From Eleginops maclovinus (taxonomy: Eukaryota; Chordata; Actinopteri; Perciformes; Eleginopidae), in the NCBI RefSeq assembly GCF_036324505.1, contig NC_086349.1, positions 26,845,759-26,909,758 of the forward strand: a stretch of DNA of 64,000 bases, in the 5' to 3' direction. Of this stretch, positions 15,571 to 30,783 are shown piece after piece (within the stretch, counting starts at the first letter, position 1; each line of letters begins with the position of its first letter). A program made the position numbers and the translations under genes. The notes below the pieces were generated by a model. The model was not told the origin of the DNA. It searched no databases and saw nothing but the letters and a program-made list of their open reading frames with translations.

Positions 15571-16748
15571 TGTGTGATAAAATATGTAATTGTAGAGAAG
15601 TGAATGTCATCCTCTGATCTGTGGAGAAAACCTCACCACAATGAGTCCTGCAAACATGGAGGTTTGTTTTCTAACATCTTTAAGCCCGTTATAAATTCAG
15701 ATACATGCTGGACCTTTAAAGGAAAGCACTGGTAGATGCAGAATCACTTTTCCTAAGTTATTATACTAAACGTTTTTTGATTCTGTGTGTGAGACGGGGA
15801 ATCAGTGCCTCACTCACACTCGTTCTGAATGCACTGTGACCTTTCCTCTTCATGAAGGGGTTGGGGGGGGTGTCTGTGTGTCTCACGGGGGTATCCACTG
15901 TCTGCCCCCTCTAAGAAAGTACCTCCCTGGGTCTGCCAAAAACCGTTAACCAACACAAACCCCCCCTCCTTCCTCCTCCTCCTCCTCCTCCTCCTCCTCA
16001 CTTCCCACATATGGACACAGTTATTCTGCCTCTTGTTGTCGGGGAACAAAGAGGGTGTAAGCAGCGGTCAGGGTGGGGGGGGGGGGATGTAGACGCATTA
16101 TATATCAATGTGAATCCTTCCCACAAGGCCTCCTCTCTTCCCAGACCCCCCCACCCCCATTCCCCTTCAATGTGAAGATGGAAAAACAGGCGTCTAGGTT
16201 TGTGTTGACCCAAACATTTATGTGGTTTCTACAGTAAGGAGGGATAAAGCCCAGCGGTGGGATAACAGGAAGCCAGAGAGTTATGGGGGATCTGGACCGA
16301 GCCGTCTGGCCGGAGTCTGTGGTCAGCTCAGGAAAGACGGAGGAGTTGTGGGTCTTTGTTTCTGCAGCTAATTAAAGTAAGAAAGACCCTCTACCTGCTG
16401 AGTGTCGAACATTCAAATCAAAGGATCAATTAGAGTCCGCGATGAAATGTGAATTTCAAAGCGCTCGAGTGTGAAATTAGACCGACGTTTCCTCCGCCGG
16501 AGAATGATCTCATCTGTCGGGAGTCGTGATAGAGCCAGAGTGCTGTAGCATGCTTCCCCTTTTTTGGATTTCATGCTAGTTTTTGTATGCTTTCTGGCAG
16601 AAGATTTTGAGTGTAACAAAAACCCCTCCGCGGCCCCCGCTGCTAATGCTAGACATTACCTCACAGAAGTGGATTTATTCAGAGGAAATAGCTAATCCCT
16701 CAGGTAATATGGGCATGAATCCGTCAGGCCAGACAGCAGGAGAGAGTT
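15571..16748. other. Flank sequence with a (TCC)n tract
   Basis: Includes (TCC)n at 15971-15999 and a G run at 16074-16086. Otherwise nothing was recognised. Confidence 0.4.
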
Positions 16749-16804
16749 TTGCTCCCTCCCTTGCTCCTTGCTCCCTTGCTCCCTTGCTCCCTTGCTTCCT
16801 TGTT
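16749..16804. repeat. 9- to 10-bp tandem repeat
   Basis: ctcccttgct is repeated about five times, with one-base length differences. Confidence 0.85.
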
Positions 16805-16918
16805 CTGCAGACAGAGCAGATAGCCCCTCAGTGCTGGAGGAGGAGGAGGAGAGGAGAAGCTGTCACAACCCTTTATACTTTCACTGGCACTGTAGCTCAA
16901 GGCTATAGCATACAGGGA

Positions 16919-16959
16919 TGTGTGTGTGTGTGTGCGTGTGCGTGTGCGTGTGCGTGCGT
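16919..16959. repeat. (GT)n grading into (GTGTGC)n
   Basis: tgtgtg followed by four gtgcgt-type hexamers. A similar compound tract occurs at 63814-63868. Confidence 0.9.
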
Positions 16960-17279
16960 AGTAGCACGAAAAGAAATAGGGGCTGTTGGTTTAATTCCCT
17001 GTGGCTAAACGCCTTTCCTCATAAAGACTAGACACCCATTCACACAATCATCGTCGCATGTGCAAACAAACTCACAGCCCACACTAAATTATTGCACACA
17101 CACACGCACACACACATACAAACATGCTAATACACCCCAAGCTGCAGGAGCTGATAAGTTGGGGGCACCTTGCAGCCTCCTGGCTCATTTTGACATCCAG
17201 AGAATATGCACCAATCAAGCGCAGCATCAGATTGTGTCTCCTCCTTCAGGGTGTTATTGCACATCCTCAATTTCTTTAC

Positions 17280-17284
<5 letters not shown>

Positions 17285-17376
<92 letters not shown>

Positions 17377-17409
17377 AGACACACACAGACACACACAGAC
17401 ACACACAAA
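17285..17409. repeat. Compound (CA)n microsatellite, 125 bp
   Basis: CA run broken by caga, caaac and ctca variants. Confidence 0.95.
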
Positions 17410-17647
17410 CTGGCTGGTTGCTGACCGGCACTAATGCCCTAATGGCGCTGTCCTACATACTATCTGTTGGCAAGCTCACTAACCCCATCTCAGCTGGGGG
17501 CGAGAGGAGGAGAGCTTTACCTCTAAACATTTATCTGGCCCCGCCTAGCCAACGCAGAGAAGAGGTGCAGGAATGAGTCCTAAAACCTAGAAAATGAGTC
17601 AGCATTTTATCACTTCCTGTGGTTAAGTTACCTCAAGAGATCTTAAC

Positions 17648-17773
17648 GCTCCCCACTGGTGGATTTAAAACAACCGGGTGCTAACAAGAGTCTGAATGAG
17701 ACGACTTAGCGCCATCACGTCCAACGTTAGCCACCTTTAGCTTAGCGGTGGTGACGTGAAGTCATGTGACCCC
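17648..17773 (-). mobile_element. Dispersed repeat family C, single-unit copy (inverted)
   Basis: On the - strand it reads ggtcacatgacttcacgtc, accaccgctaagctaaagg, tggctaacgttgg and then a flank with cttgttagca and aatccaccagtgggg. The same unit plus flank is found in direct orientation at 54820-55045. Here the 72-bp unit is present once. Confidence 0.7.
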
Positions 17774-18491
<718 letters not shown>

Positions 18492-18656
18492 ATGGAAGGA
18501 TGACATTTAAAGCAGTGTATTTAGTGCCACTGAATTAGCATACTTTAACTGGCTGCTCTATTTCCTGCTGCAGAGGAGCAGGCATTAAATCCTGACGCAA
18601 GATCGGTGGGCAATTTTAAAGAGCTTTAGTGAAGATTCATAGACTGCAAACATGTG

Positions 18657-18659
<3 letters not shown>

Positions 18660-18724
<65 letters not shown>
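18660..18724. repeat. (CA)n microsatellite, 65 bp
   Basis: Uninterrupted CA. With the GT tract at 18833-18877 it could form a loose hairpin in one transcript. Confidence 0.96.
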
Positions 18725-18725
<1 letters not shown>

Positions 18726-18830
18726 TGTACCTTCCCCGTCTGCAACTCGCTCTGACCCGAGTGTGCATGGCGCTCGTCTGTTCTGCACACACAGCGTTTT
18801 CTCAGTGTATGAGTTATGAGGGGATGAGAG

Positions 18831-18832
<2 letters not shown>

Positions 18833-18877
<45 letters not shown>
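18833..18877. repeat. (GT)n microsatellite, 45 bp
   Basis: Uninterrupted GT, about 110 bp downstream of a CA tract of opposite sense. Confidence 0.96.
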
Positions 18878-18878
<1 letters not shown>

Positions 18879-19016
18879 ATAAAGGACACACTCTGTCACC
18901 AACACATGTCCCTGCTGATGAGTATCTGTGATCCTCCGGTCTACAGGAAGCCAGCCTGTTGCTGCTCTGCATGTTTACTGCAGGAACAGCGTGTGAACAC
19001 GGCCACAAACACGCGT

Positions 19017-19049
19017 ATGTGTGTGTGTGTGTGTATGTGTGTGTGTGTG
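19017..19049. repeat. (GT)n microsatellite, 33 bp
   Basis: GT run with one gtat interruption. Confidence 0.9.
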
Positions 19050-19164
19050 GGTACGAGTGTGTGTCGTCGTAAAAGTCTTACATGTGCAGAGTTCTAATTA
19101 GCAGCCTAATGAATCTTATTTACTGCCCTCACACACAGATATGACTGAGAGTCGTTACAGCGGT

Positions 19165-19177
19165 ACACACACACACT

Positions 19178-19253
<76 letters not shown>
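19165..19253. repeat. (CA)n microsatellite, about 89 bp
   Basis: CA run with evenly spaced ctca interruptions. Confidence 0.95.
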
Positions 19254-20263
19254 GGCTGTACTATTTATGTACAGTAAAGTTATTTTTTAATTCAATTATC
19301 CGTTTTGCTTCTCCTGCTCTTCGCCCTCTAAGACGTTGAATGCAAAGTGCATTGATCTGATTGGTCGGGCAACTAAAGCGCTCTGCGTTCAAACGGTGTG
19401 AGATATCGTTCATCACGTTAGAGACTGTCTCTACTGAAGCTACACAGGGAGGGAAGTCTGCTGAATTTAGGTTGTAATATAAGAGACAAAGAGTAACATT
19501 TTGACTCTTTGTCTCGACAGGTTTCTGAATGTAAAAGTAAATGGAGTAAAATGTGGAATACAAAAGCCTAGGTTTTAAATCATTACTCCTATTTATGAAT
19601 ACTTTCAAATGTTATAAACAGCTCCGGGAACATTTAAGAGACCACTCCATCACTTCTTACATCTTCATCTCTACGTGTCCGAGTCCAGTGTGTGTTGAAT
19701 TCCAACACAGAGACATGTTGGCAGTAGTTTATAGAATACAATAACAATAATTAAGAATAATTGAACTCAGAGACAAACTATAAATAACAAAACAAGAGAG
19801 AGTGATGATGCTGAAGGGCTCTCTGTATGTTTATGGCACAGCAATTAAAGATCATTATATTGTGAATGGTTTTAAGAAGTGAAAGAAAATCTGCCCTTTG
19901 ATTCAAATCTGTTGCATGGATTTTACTTTGTTTCGTATAAATCGGGACGATAGTTTCTCCCACTGACCGACACTGAACCAAGCAAAACCTCCACCACAAC
20001 AAGCGGGAGGTAATGGTGAAATTCCACAGTGGAAAATGTGGAGAAACCCTTTGTGTCAGCGTACAGAAAACTAAATGAGTATGTGGTCTGAACCCAGAGT
20101 CACCGGGTCGGTGTTGGAGCTGCACCAAAGAACTGTGTGAGTCATGTGACCCCTCACTTCCTGTCTCTCTCTCTCCCTCATAGTCTCACCAAAACCACCT
20201 GAAACGATGACGAGCGTCTAATTTAGTCCCTCCTGAGTCATAGTGAAGCCTAAACAATGAGGA

Positions 20264-20265
<2 letters not shown>
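19254..20265. other. Unique flank sequence, nothing recognised
   Basis: About 1 kb of AT-leaning sequence without tandem repeats or coding signal. Confidence 0.4.

Positions 20266-20318
<53 letters not shown>
20266..20318. repeat. (CA)n microsatellite, 53 bp
   Basis: Uninterrupted CA dinucleotides. Confidence 0.96.
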
Positions 20319-20319
<1 letters not shown>

Positions 20320-20752
20320 TCTCCACACACTTTCAGTTGAACCCCCGCTGATCTCGTGCCCAAGGGGTGAGGCGTTACCGTGCCAACCGTTGTGTCCGGC
20401 ACTGGCCTGCTTTTTCCTGAATGGGGTCAGACAATCCAACCCCCCCCACCCCCACCCCCCCAACAACCCATCATCAGTGTCTCCCTGCTGACGAGTGATT
20501 GGATAACCTCTGTCCCTCACACTGCATCACACTTTCTTACCGTCACCCCCCCCCCCACACTTTACTTTGTGTGTGTCGGACCTCAGGGGTCAAAGGTCGC
20601 CCTGGTGGTGTCTCTGCCCCCCCCTCCCCATCTCTTTGTGGAGGAGCTCTCATTATCCAACTGGCTATACTGGGAAGGCGGCGTGTTGGAGGTGAAGGGC
20701 GGTGACATGGTCTCTGTGGAGCCTCATGTGGAGTGGGTTGAGCCCAGTCTGT

Positions 20753-20871
20753 TCTGATTGGTTAACCGGATTAGAGATGTCCCGCCCCCTTAGCCCTTAT
20801 CACGTACAATGTGTTGGAGCGCCAGCCAATAGGAGCGCGAGGATTCCATAGTGATGTTATTATGTTCCGGA
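20753..20871 (-). mobile_element. Element family A, truncated inverted copy
   Basis: Reads on the - strand as ttacttccggaacataat, cctattggctggcgctcc, gtacgtgataagggctaag, ggcgggacatctctaatc and ggttaaccaatcaga, the middle of the family A sequence. Similarity stops exactly where the AT-rich 25-bp array begins. Confidence 0.7.
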
Positions 20872-20877
20872 AGTAAT

Positions 20878-21297
20878 TTAATACAGTTTAATATAATATA
20901 AAATAACACAGTTTAATATAAAATAAAATAATACAGTTTAATATAAAATAAAATAATACAGTTTAATATAATATAAAATAATACAGTTTAATATAATATA
21001 ATTTAATACAGTTTAATATAATATAAAATAATACAGTTTAATATAAAATAAAATAACACAGTTTAATATAAAATAAAATAATACAGTTTAATATAAAATA
21101 AAATAACACAGTTTAATATAAAATAAAATAATACAGTTTAATATAAAATAAAATAACACAGTTTAATATAATATAAAATAATACAGTTTAATATAAAATA
21201 AAATAACACAGTTTAATATAAAATAAAATAATACAGTTTAATATAAAATAAAATAATACAGTTAAATATAATATAATTTAATACAGTTTAATATATA
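20878..21297. repeat. 25-bp AT-rich minisatellite, about 17 units
   Basis: The unit is cagtttaatataaaataa followed by aataata. Variants (ataatataaaata, aataacaca) alternate in a near-regular pattern, suggesting a higher-order dimer. Confidence 0.93.
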
Positions 21298-21545
21298 AAT
21301 AAACAGTAATAATAAATACCAGTTATATAAATATTATTTAAAATATACATAATAATATATAGCTTATTTAATATACGTAATAATAATACACAGTTAATAT
21401 AATAAAACAGTTAATATAATAATAATAGATTATTAAAAAATAATCGTAAAATAAATATACATTATAATAATAATAGTAATAATATAAACACAGTTATTAA
21501 TATAAAATAATTTAAAATATAAAAAATCAATATAATTAAGAATTA
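21298..21545. other. AT-rich tail of the minisatellite
   Basis: Nearly pure A/T sequence rich in aataat and atataa, probably decayed units. Confidence 0.6.
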
Positions 21546-21748
21546 ATTTAGGTACAGCTCCTTAACACCTTACCTCACCTCCGTCACACCCACCCGGGAT
21601 CACACAGTCCAGGTGCATCTGATCGAAGTGCTTTTATATCCGGCCATCATTCCCCTGTATCTCTCTTCCAGCTGCCAATCTCGTCCCACATTTAAACCTT
21701 CACTCTCCTCCGGGACAAAGCCAATACAATTTCCGTTAATTTGCCCCT

Positions 21749-21785
21749 CCCTCCTCCTCCTCCTCCTCCTCCTCCTCCTCCTCCT
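21749..21785. repeat. (TCC)n microsatellite
   Basis: About twelve tcc triplets. Confidence 0.9.
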
Positions 21786-23407
21786 CTCTCTCCTCACCTG
21801 AGCCTTTTTTTTTCTCCTCCTTCATATCTGTGTGATCTGCTTTGAAGTGTGTGATGTTCCCTGACTCCGGTGTAACGGCGTTGTAGTTCCTGTGTGATTG
21901 TTTTGTCCCTCGTTTATTGACTCCTTCCACTTCGTACATCAGAGGAGCTCCTCCTTTAAAACACCAGCCTCCCTGGAGAGACGGCGCTCGGTGTTTAGAA
22001 GATATCTTTTCTTAGACTTCAAGGGAATCATTAAATATACTTATTATAGTCATTTGTTTCCTGTAACTGCTTGTGAATAACCCTCAGTGCTGGTAATGCT
22101 TTTCCTTGCTCACTTTCTTCCGTTGTCTTTCAGTAGAAATGTGGGAGTCCTCTACACTTTACAGTTTTCCTCCCTTAACATCCATCCATATTCCACGTTT
22201 CAATCCTCTCCTCTCTTCTTCTTCTGCCTCTTTCTCTAAAAACCTTTAAAGTTAGTGAATGCAAACCACACCTCTCTAAACGTCTTTGAGTATAAAACAG
22301 CGTCTTCTCTGCTCTGGTGAGGGTTAAGCACCTTACCCCTTCATTTCCTCTCATAAAAAGATAGGTATTATAGATAGTTCTCTTTCTTCCTTTAACACGC
22401 ACATCATGAAGCAAAAGCTCAACCTTTCCGGGTTTGTAGAGTGTATAGTTTCCTTCGGATAAGATCATTGGAGATCATTTGTGTGTTTTTTAAATCATTT
22501 AATCGCGTTTTTCCTCACGAAGGGTTAACGGTCATCAGCAGTGTGAAAGATGCTGCGCCTCAGAGTCCTTTCTCTCACCTTTCCTTCACACTTTTCAAAT
22601 CTAATCATCCTTATCTTCCATCTGTGTAACCCTTCTTGTCTGTCTCTGTCTATATTGGGAGAGCAGCATCCCCCAAAGCTTCATACTGGTCTAAATCTGT
22701 GGATTTCTTGTTCCAAACACTGGAAACAGCAGCGTATGAATGAGAGGATATTAAGAGCAGTCCTATAGGCTTCCAGCTTTTCAGTTCGTCCATGCGAGCC
22801 GTTTTTCTCCAACAGTCCGAGATGTTTTTCCTGTTCTGGTGAACTTTATTTCTCACTGCTAAGCAGAAAATCTCCCCTCCCTCCCTCTCTCTGTTCTCCC
22901 TGAACCTCTGTGCACCCTCCCCCCTCCCACACACTCTCTGTTTTAAGGTGAGCTAAATATAGTCCTGGCATCGTGCTGCTGTGTGTGTGTTTAAAGTGTG
23001 TGTGTTTGGGCTGATTAAAGTCGAGGTCTGATCTCATCCCACCGCAGACCCTGAGAGGGGAAAGTGCTGATGTCATCATGTTTGGGGTTGGGAGTTATGG
23101 GATGGATCCGAGCCGTTACAGAGATCGGTTGTGGCGACTCGCTGGGATTTGCTTTAATGGGATGTTTGCTTTGGATATTCGCTCACAATCAATGGGTCGT
23201 AAAAAGAAAAGTCGAGCGGTCATCATGTGTGATTTGTTGGGGTGCGTTTCCGTCCAATCACACGAGGAGTACAGGAGGGGGTTAACTGCTTTAATAAGCG
23301 GGGGGGGGGGGGCAGCTCAATATGCCTTATGGTGCCTGGCCAACAAAATATGAAGTAATTGCCCCGTGTATCGACTGAAGGCTCGGGTCATTTTAGAAGA
23401 CATTGTG
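21786..23407. other. Unique flank sequence, nothing recognised
   Basis: About 1.6 kb with a G13 run at 23300-23312 and no other repeat. No coding segment could be supported. Confidence 0.4.
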
Positions 23408-24586
23408 CCTGAACATCAGCAGGAGAGGACTCTTTAAAGTAGAGACACTACATACTGATATACACCTGAACATCAGCAGGAGAGGACTCTTTAAAGTAGA
23501 GACACTACATACTGATATACACCTGAACATCAGCAGGAGAGGACTCTTTAAAGTAGAGACAGTACATACTGATATACACCTGAACATCAGCAGGAGAGGA
23601 CTCTTTAAAGTAGAGACTCTACATACTGATATACACCTGAACATCAGCAGGAGAGGACTCTTTAAAGTAGAGACTCTACATACTGATATACACCTGAACA
23701 TCAGCAGGAGAGGACTCTTTAAAGTAGAGACACTACATACTGATATACACCTGAACATCAGCAGGAGAGGACTCTTTAAAGTAGAGACACTACATACTGA
23801 TATACACCTGAACATCAGCAGGAGAGGACTCTTTAAAGTAGAGACACTACATACTGATATACACCTGAACATCAGCAGGAGAGGACTCTTTAAAGTAGAG
23901 ACTCTACATACTGATATACACCTGAACATCAGCAGGAGAGGACTCTTTAAAGTAGAGACACTACATACTGATATACACCTGAACATCAGCAGGAGAGGAC
24001 TCTTTAAAGTAGAGACACTGCATACTGATATACACCTGAACATCAGCAGGAGAGGACTCTTTAAAGTAGAGACACTACATACTGATATACACCTGAACAT
24101 CAGCAGGAGAGGACTCTTTAAAGTAGAGACACTACATACTGATATACACCTGAACATCAGCAGGAGAGGACTCTTTAAAGTAGAGACATTACATACTGAT
24201 ATACACCTGAACATCAGCAGGAGAGGACTCTTTAAAGTAGAGACACTACATTCTGATATACACCTGAACATCAGCAGGAGAGGACTCTTTAAAGTAGAGA
24301 CACTACATACTGATATACACCTGAACATCAGCAGGAGAGGACTCTTTAAAGTAGAGACTCTACATACTGATATACACCTGAACATCAGCAGGAGAGGACT
24401 CTTTAAAGTAGAGACACTACATACTGATATACACCTGAACATCAGCAGGAGAGGACTCTTTAAAGTAGAGACACTACATACTGATATACACCTGAACATC
24501 AGCAGGAGAGGACTCTTTAAAGTAGAGACTCTACATACTGATATACACCTGAACATCAGCAGGAGAGGACTCTTTAAAGTAGAGAT
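23408..24586 (+). repeat. 57-bp minisatellite, about 20.7 units (direct orientation)
   Basis: The unit begins cctgaacatcagcaggagag, continues gactctttaaagtagaga and ends tactgatataca. Units are nearly identical. The main variable site is after agtagaga (cactac, ctctac, cagtac, cattac, cactgc). Because 57 is a multiple of three, a 19-residue periodic frame stays open on both strands, giving false proteins of 408 and 454 residues. The same unit makes an inverted array at 49218-50217. Confidence 0.97.
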
Positions 24587-24711
24587 GCTATATGCTCTCT
24601 CCGTCCTCAGGCTGTCCGATTGGAAGTGACAAACAGCACATATAGGCATCAGGCTAACATACGCCTTATGGAGCTCACATTGTACAACAGGAACAGGAAC
24701 AAAGAGATGGT

Positions 24712-24713
<2 letters not shown>

Positions 24714-24758
<45 letters not shown>
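24714..24758. repeat. (CA)n microsatellite, 45 bp
   Basis: Uninterrupted CA. Confidence 0.95.
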
Positions 24759-24759
<1 letters not shown>

Positions 24760-24896
24760 CACATTTCTAAACGCTGCTCGCTCCTGACACCAGAATTCTT
24801 CAGCCTGACACCAGTGATGGATTAGATGCGTTATCGAGGCAGAGAGAGGCTCCGTGTTTTTCCCAGTGTGCACAGAGAGAAAGACACACACTCATG

Positions 24897-25002
<106 letters not shown>

Positions 25003-25269
25003 CAGCTTGTACCCATCCCACCCAAAGTAGAAATACAATAGCAGCTACATTTCAGGGCGATGTATCAGCAGAGACATGCAGATAGATGGAGATAGAGGGA
25101 ACACGATGTTCTGCCAACTGTCCAATACAGACGCTTGATTTGTATCTGCGTGTGTGTGTGTGTGTTTTAGTGCTGAACTGAATGTCAATGTGAAAAGCTT
25201 CTAAGGTTTTCTAATTGTGATTTATCGGTTAGTTGTTGTATTACTTGTGTGTGTTCCTCGCCTGAACAG

Positions 25270-25360
25270 GAGAATTTTATCCTTTGCAGACCATTTACAT
25301 GCACTCAAACCTGCAGAACACACCGCAGGAAAACCAAACAGCAGATCAGGGCCTCTTTAA
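25270..25360 (-). mobile_element. Element family A, left-end fragment (inverted)
   Basis: On the - strand it reads ttaaagaggccctgatctg, a tttggttttcctgcggtg block and gcatgtaaatggtctgcaaa. This is the start of the family seen at 4632 and 9411. Confidence 0.6.
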
Positions 25361-27248
<1,888 letters not shown>

Positions 27249-27525
27249 GGCAGGCGTCGGTGAGAGCCTGTTCCAGAAACACTAGCCTCCCTCAAGGCTA
27301 AGGTTAGAAAATAGCCTCTCATTTCCAAAATCTTTAAAGAGGGAACGCAGCGCTCAGGTAATGGCTTGCAGCTGCGGCCGTCAACTCAGGAACATTCTTC
27401 AAAAATTGAGGGACTGATGTTGAGCAGACACAGAGAGCAAATCAGAATCGTCCTCCACAGTTTTTACTGCTAATTGTAACCTCATTTAACCCCTATAGTT
27501 GCTAGGCAGATTAGGATGACACTGT

Positions 27526-28068
27526 GGTACTTCTACTTTTACTAAAGTACCAGATCTGAGTACTTCTACTTTAACTCAAGTACAAGATCTGAGTACTTCT
27601 ACTTTAACTAAAGTACAAGATCTGAGTACTTCTACTTTTACTAAAGTATAAGACCTGAGTACTTCTACTTTAACTCAAGTACAAGATCTGAGTACTTCTA
27701 CTTTAACTCAAGTACAAGACCTGAGTACTTCTACTTTTACTAAAGTATAAGACCTGAGTACTTCTACTTTAACTCAAGTACAAGACCTGAGTACTTCTAC
27801 TTTTACTAAAGTATAAGACCTGAGTACTTCTACTTTTACTAAAGTACCGGATCTGAGTACTTCTACTTTAACTCAAGTACAAGATCTGAGTACTTCTACT
27901 TTAACTCAAGTACAAGATCTGAGTACTTCTACTTTTACTCAAGTACAAGATCTGAGTACTTCTACTTTAACTCAAGTACAAGACCTGAGTACTTCTACTT
28001 TTACTAAAGTACAAGATCTGAGTACTTCTACTTTTACTAAAGTACCAGATCTGAGTACTTCTACTTTG
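27526..28068. repeat. 33-bp minisatellite, about 16.5 units
   Basis: The unit is tgagtacttctactttta followed by ctaaagtacaagacc. Two sites vary (aactcaag/tactaaag and agatc/agacc). A degenerate related fragment (tacttaagtacagtacttta) lies at 30350-30395, and such aagtac/gtactt sequences are common in fish dispersed repeats. Confidence 0.95.
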
Positions 28069-29868
28069 ATGCTCGTTCTCGGAGGATTCCCTCAGCTCTT
28101 TTTTCTCTCGGTGAATTGCTTCACACTCACTCACAGTCGGGGATCCAGAGTCTGGCACGCTGTTCATAACCAGTGAGACCAAGGGAGAGGGGGAGAGAGG
28201 GGGGAGATAGAGGGAGAAGGGCAGCCTGAATGGGAGTTGGGTGCATCTTCAAACGGTTCTGCAGGGGGCTTACATGGTGGGATCAGAACCCCCGCTGGCT
28301 CAGACCCCTGTAGCCAGGAGGGGAGGCTCTGATGCTGCAGCCATGGCTCTCCTGCAGGACAACCCTCCTCCCCCCTCCTCCCCCCTCATATCCCTCACAT
28401 TACATTTCCACATAGAAACAAAACACCCTTTCTTTATCCTTTATTTCACTTCAGGATTTGGCCAATCAGAGACAGCACCTAAAGCTGCACATGCTCAGTC
28501 AGTGGGATGTTGTTTAGTGTCTGCTCGGTTTTTTAATTATGTCATTTGCAAATCCTTCTAATCTTTTTTGAATAATTTGCCAAATGCTTCTTGCGTTAAC
28601 CTCGCGCAGATCTGGAGATCTTGCATGTGAAATGTGTCTTAAATTTGGCATTAAAAAGTCTGGTATGAACCTGTAGTTACCCTTTATAACGTAGAGCGCC
28701 TTTTGAATATCTCTTTGGATCAGTAGAGATTATATGTACCGTGATCAAATATTCTATACTTCTTAAGACGCCTGCTGTAACTCTTTACGGTATGCATCAG
28801 CAAATTGGAGCCAACTTTCTCCCTCTCATAAGTAGTAAAATATGTACTGTATATGACATGGACGTCTTTCAGTTCTACATTGTTTGCAATACTGAAAATG
28901 CATAATTCCAATATTTTACGATAGAAAATTGACCACGAGGAACATTTTGCACATGTACATGAAACAAAATGTACACTAATATTTAATTGAATGCATTTAT
29001 CCTTTCTTTAGGATGTGAGGATGATGAATTATTCAGTATTGGCTAAATGAACTGCACAGAAACACAAATTCAGACGTTAAATTGAGTAACTAGTTGCTTA
29101 AAACTCAAAAGGTAAACTTGATTCTACACATGGACAGTAAAACAGATTATACCTGCGGGGATAAAAAGCAATACCTTGGATAAATCTGCAACACCAGAAA
29201 ATGCAGATCCTGCAGGAAATGCGTGAGACTGCTGAAACTGCAGGAAAATAAAGTGACTTTGCAGAAACGTGTAAATACCCAGAATGCATTGCACTGCTGA
29301 AACACCTGGAGACTGGCAGAGCTGGAGTACACTTACTCAGGTTGGAAGCACTTTGCTTCAGTTATTCAACAGTGGTTTGTATTTAAAAAACTAAATATAT
29401 GAACCCGTCCGTTTCCGTTTGAATTTGTCGTAAAGCAAAGATGTGAATATTGCTTCGTTGAAATCCTACCCAAATGTCTACACACAGAATAAAGTGCATG
29501 GCGCCGGTGGTACATGCACAATGTATCTCACCACTCTCATCCATCTTCACCCCCCCTCACTTTACTCAGTTGCTACTCTGCTGATAGAGGCCGGGGGGGC
29601 GCTAATGGCTGCGGTGTTGAAATGGCTTTTCAGAGGGTCCTCCTGAAATAGAGGCGCCGGGATAATGTCAGGGGGGGCTCCAGGCTCTCAATGCTACCTG
29701 TTAGCAGCATCATAAATAATGCAGGGTCACGAGGGGGGACAGGGGGGAGAGGTGTTAGTGCCTGAAAGAGGCCAAAGGTGGAGGGAGAGTGATGCTGGAG
29801 TAATGCAGGGATGTCGTATTTCTGTAGTGGATCCTGAAGGCAGCATCTCCCTGGTGCTATGGGATGTC
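28069..29868. other. Unique flank sequence, nothing recognised
   Basis: Includes a G-rich stretch (28180-28220) and an AT-rich part (28540-29450). No coding signal. Confidence 0.4.
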
Positions 29869-30346
29869 AAAGGAGGCTAATGTTAGGAGGAACTACAGCA
29901 CGGTCACATGACCTCACGTCTCCACCGCTAAGCTAAAGGAGGCTAATGTTGGGCTATAAAGGAACTACAGCACGGTCACATGACCTCACATCACCACCGC
30001 TAAGCTAAAGGCGGCTAATGTTGGGCTATAAAGGAACTACAGCACGGTCACATGACTTCACATCACCACCGCTAAGCTAAAGGAGGCTAATGTTGGGCTA
30101 TAAAGGAACTACAGCACGGTCACATGACTTCACGTCACCACCGCTAAGCTAAAGGCGGCTAATGTTGGGCTATAAAGGAACTACAGCACGGTCACATGAC
30201 TTCACATCACCACCGCTAAGCTAAAGGAGGCTAATGTTGGGCTACAAAGGAACTACAGCACGGTCACATGACTTCACGTCACCACCGCTAAGCTAAAGGC
30301 GGCTAACGTTGGGCTATAAAGGAACTACAGCATGGTCACATGACTT
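29869..30346 (+). repeat. 72-bp minisatellite, about 6.6 units (family C expanded)
   Basis: The unit is aaaggaactacagcacggtc, then acatgacttcacatcaccac, then cgctaagctaaaggcggcta, then atgttgggctat. The first unit is diverged, with later ones near-identical and alternating ggagg/ggcgg. The same unit occurs twice at 54820-54966 and once, inverted, at 17648-17773. Confidence 0.93.
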
Positions 30347-30547
30347 GTCAAGTACAAATACCTTAGAATTATACTTAAGTACAGTACTTTAGTCAATACA
30401 CTGTGAGAAAGTGAGTATGGTAAAAAAAAAACTGAAATTTTGGCAGAATTATTTTGAGTCAGAGCTCTGGTTTCTTCATTTACTCTGCCTCAGCTTTTCA
30501 TTTTCCTCTCTCAGTCGCCCACCCAGAGGTGGGGCTGCCCTGCAGAG

Positions 30548-30548
<1 letters not shown>

Positions 30549-30616
<68 letters not shown>
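30549..30616. repeat. (CA)n microsatellite, 68 bp
   Basis: Uninterrupted CA, facing a GT tract about 110 bp downstream. Confidence 0.96.
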
Positions 30617-30617
<1 letters not shown>

Positions 30618-30725
30618 CACTCCCTTACAAAGCCGTGGGTGTGTGTTTTGTGTCTACATATGTGTGAACCCTCTGCAGGATTTACTGCTACTATAGAGGA
30701 GCAGCTTCTCAATGTTCAAAGAGAC

Positions 30726-30728
<3 letters not shown>

Positions 30729-30783
<55 letters not shown>

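Noticed and set aside
20380..20757. 125-residue + strand open frame
   Set aside because: Proline runs come from C-runs, no family resemblance, and its end runs into a family A transposon copy.
23408..24586. CRISPR array
   Set aside because: Units are contiguous with no unique spacers, in a vertebrate genome; this is a minisatellite. The same applies to the 33-, 40- and 72-bp arrays.
23393..24757. Open frames of 454 (-) and 408 (+) residues with a perfect 19-residue repeat
   Set aside because: 57 bp is a multiple of three and the unit lacks stops, so frames stay open on both strands at once. No start context, splice sites or protein family fits, and the inverted array at 49.2 kb behaves the same way.
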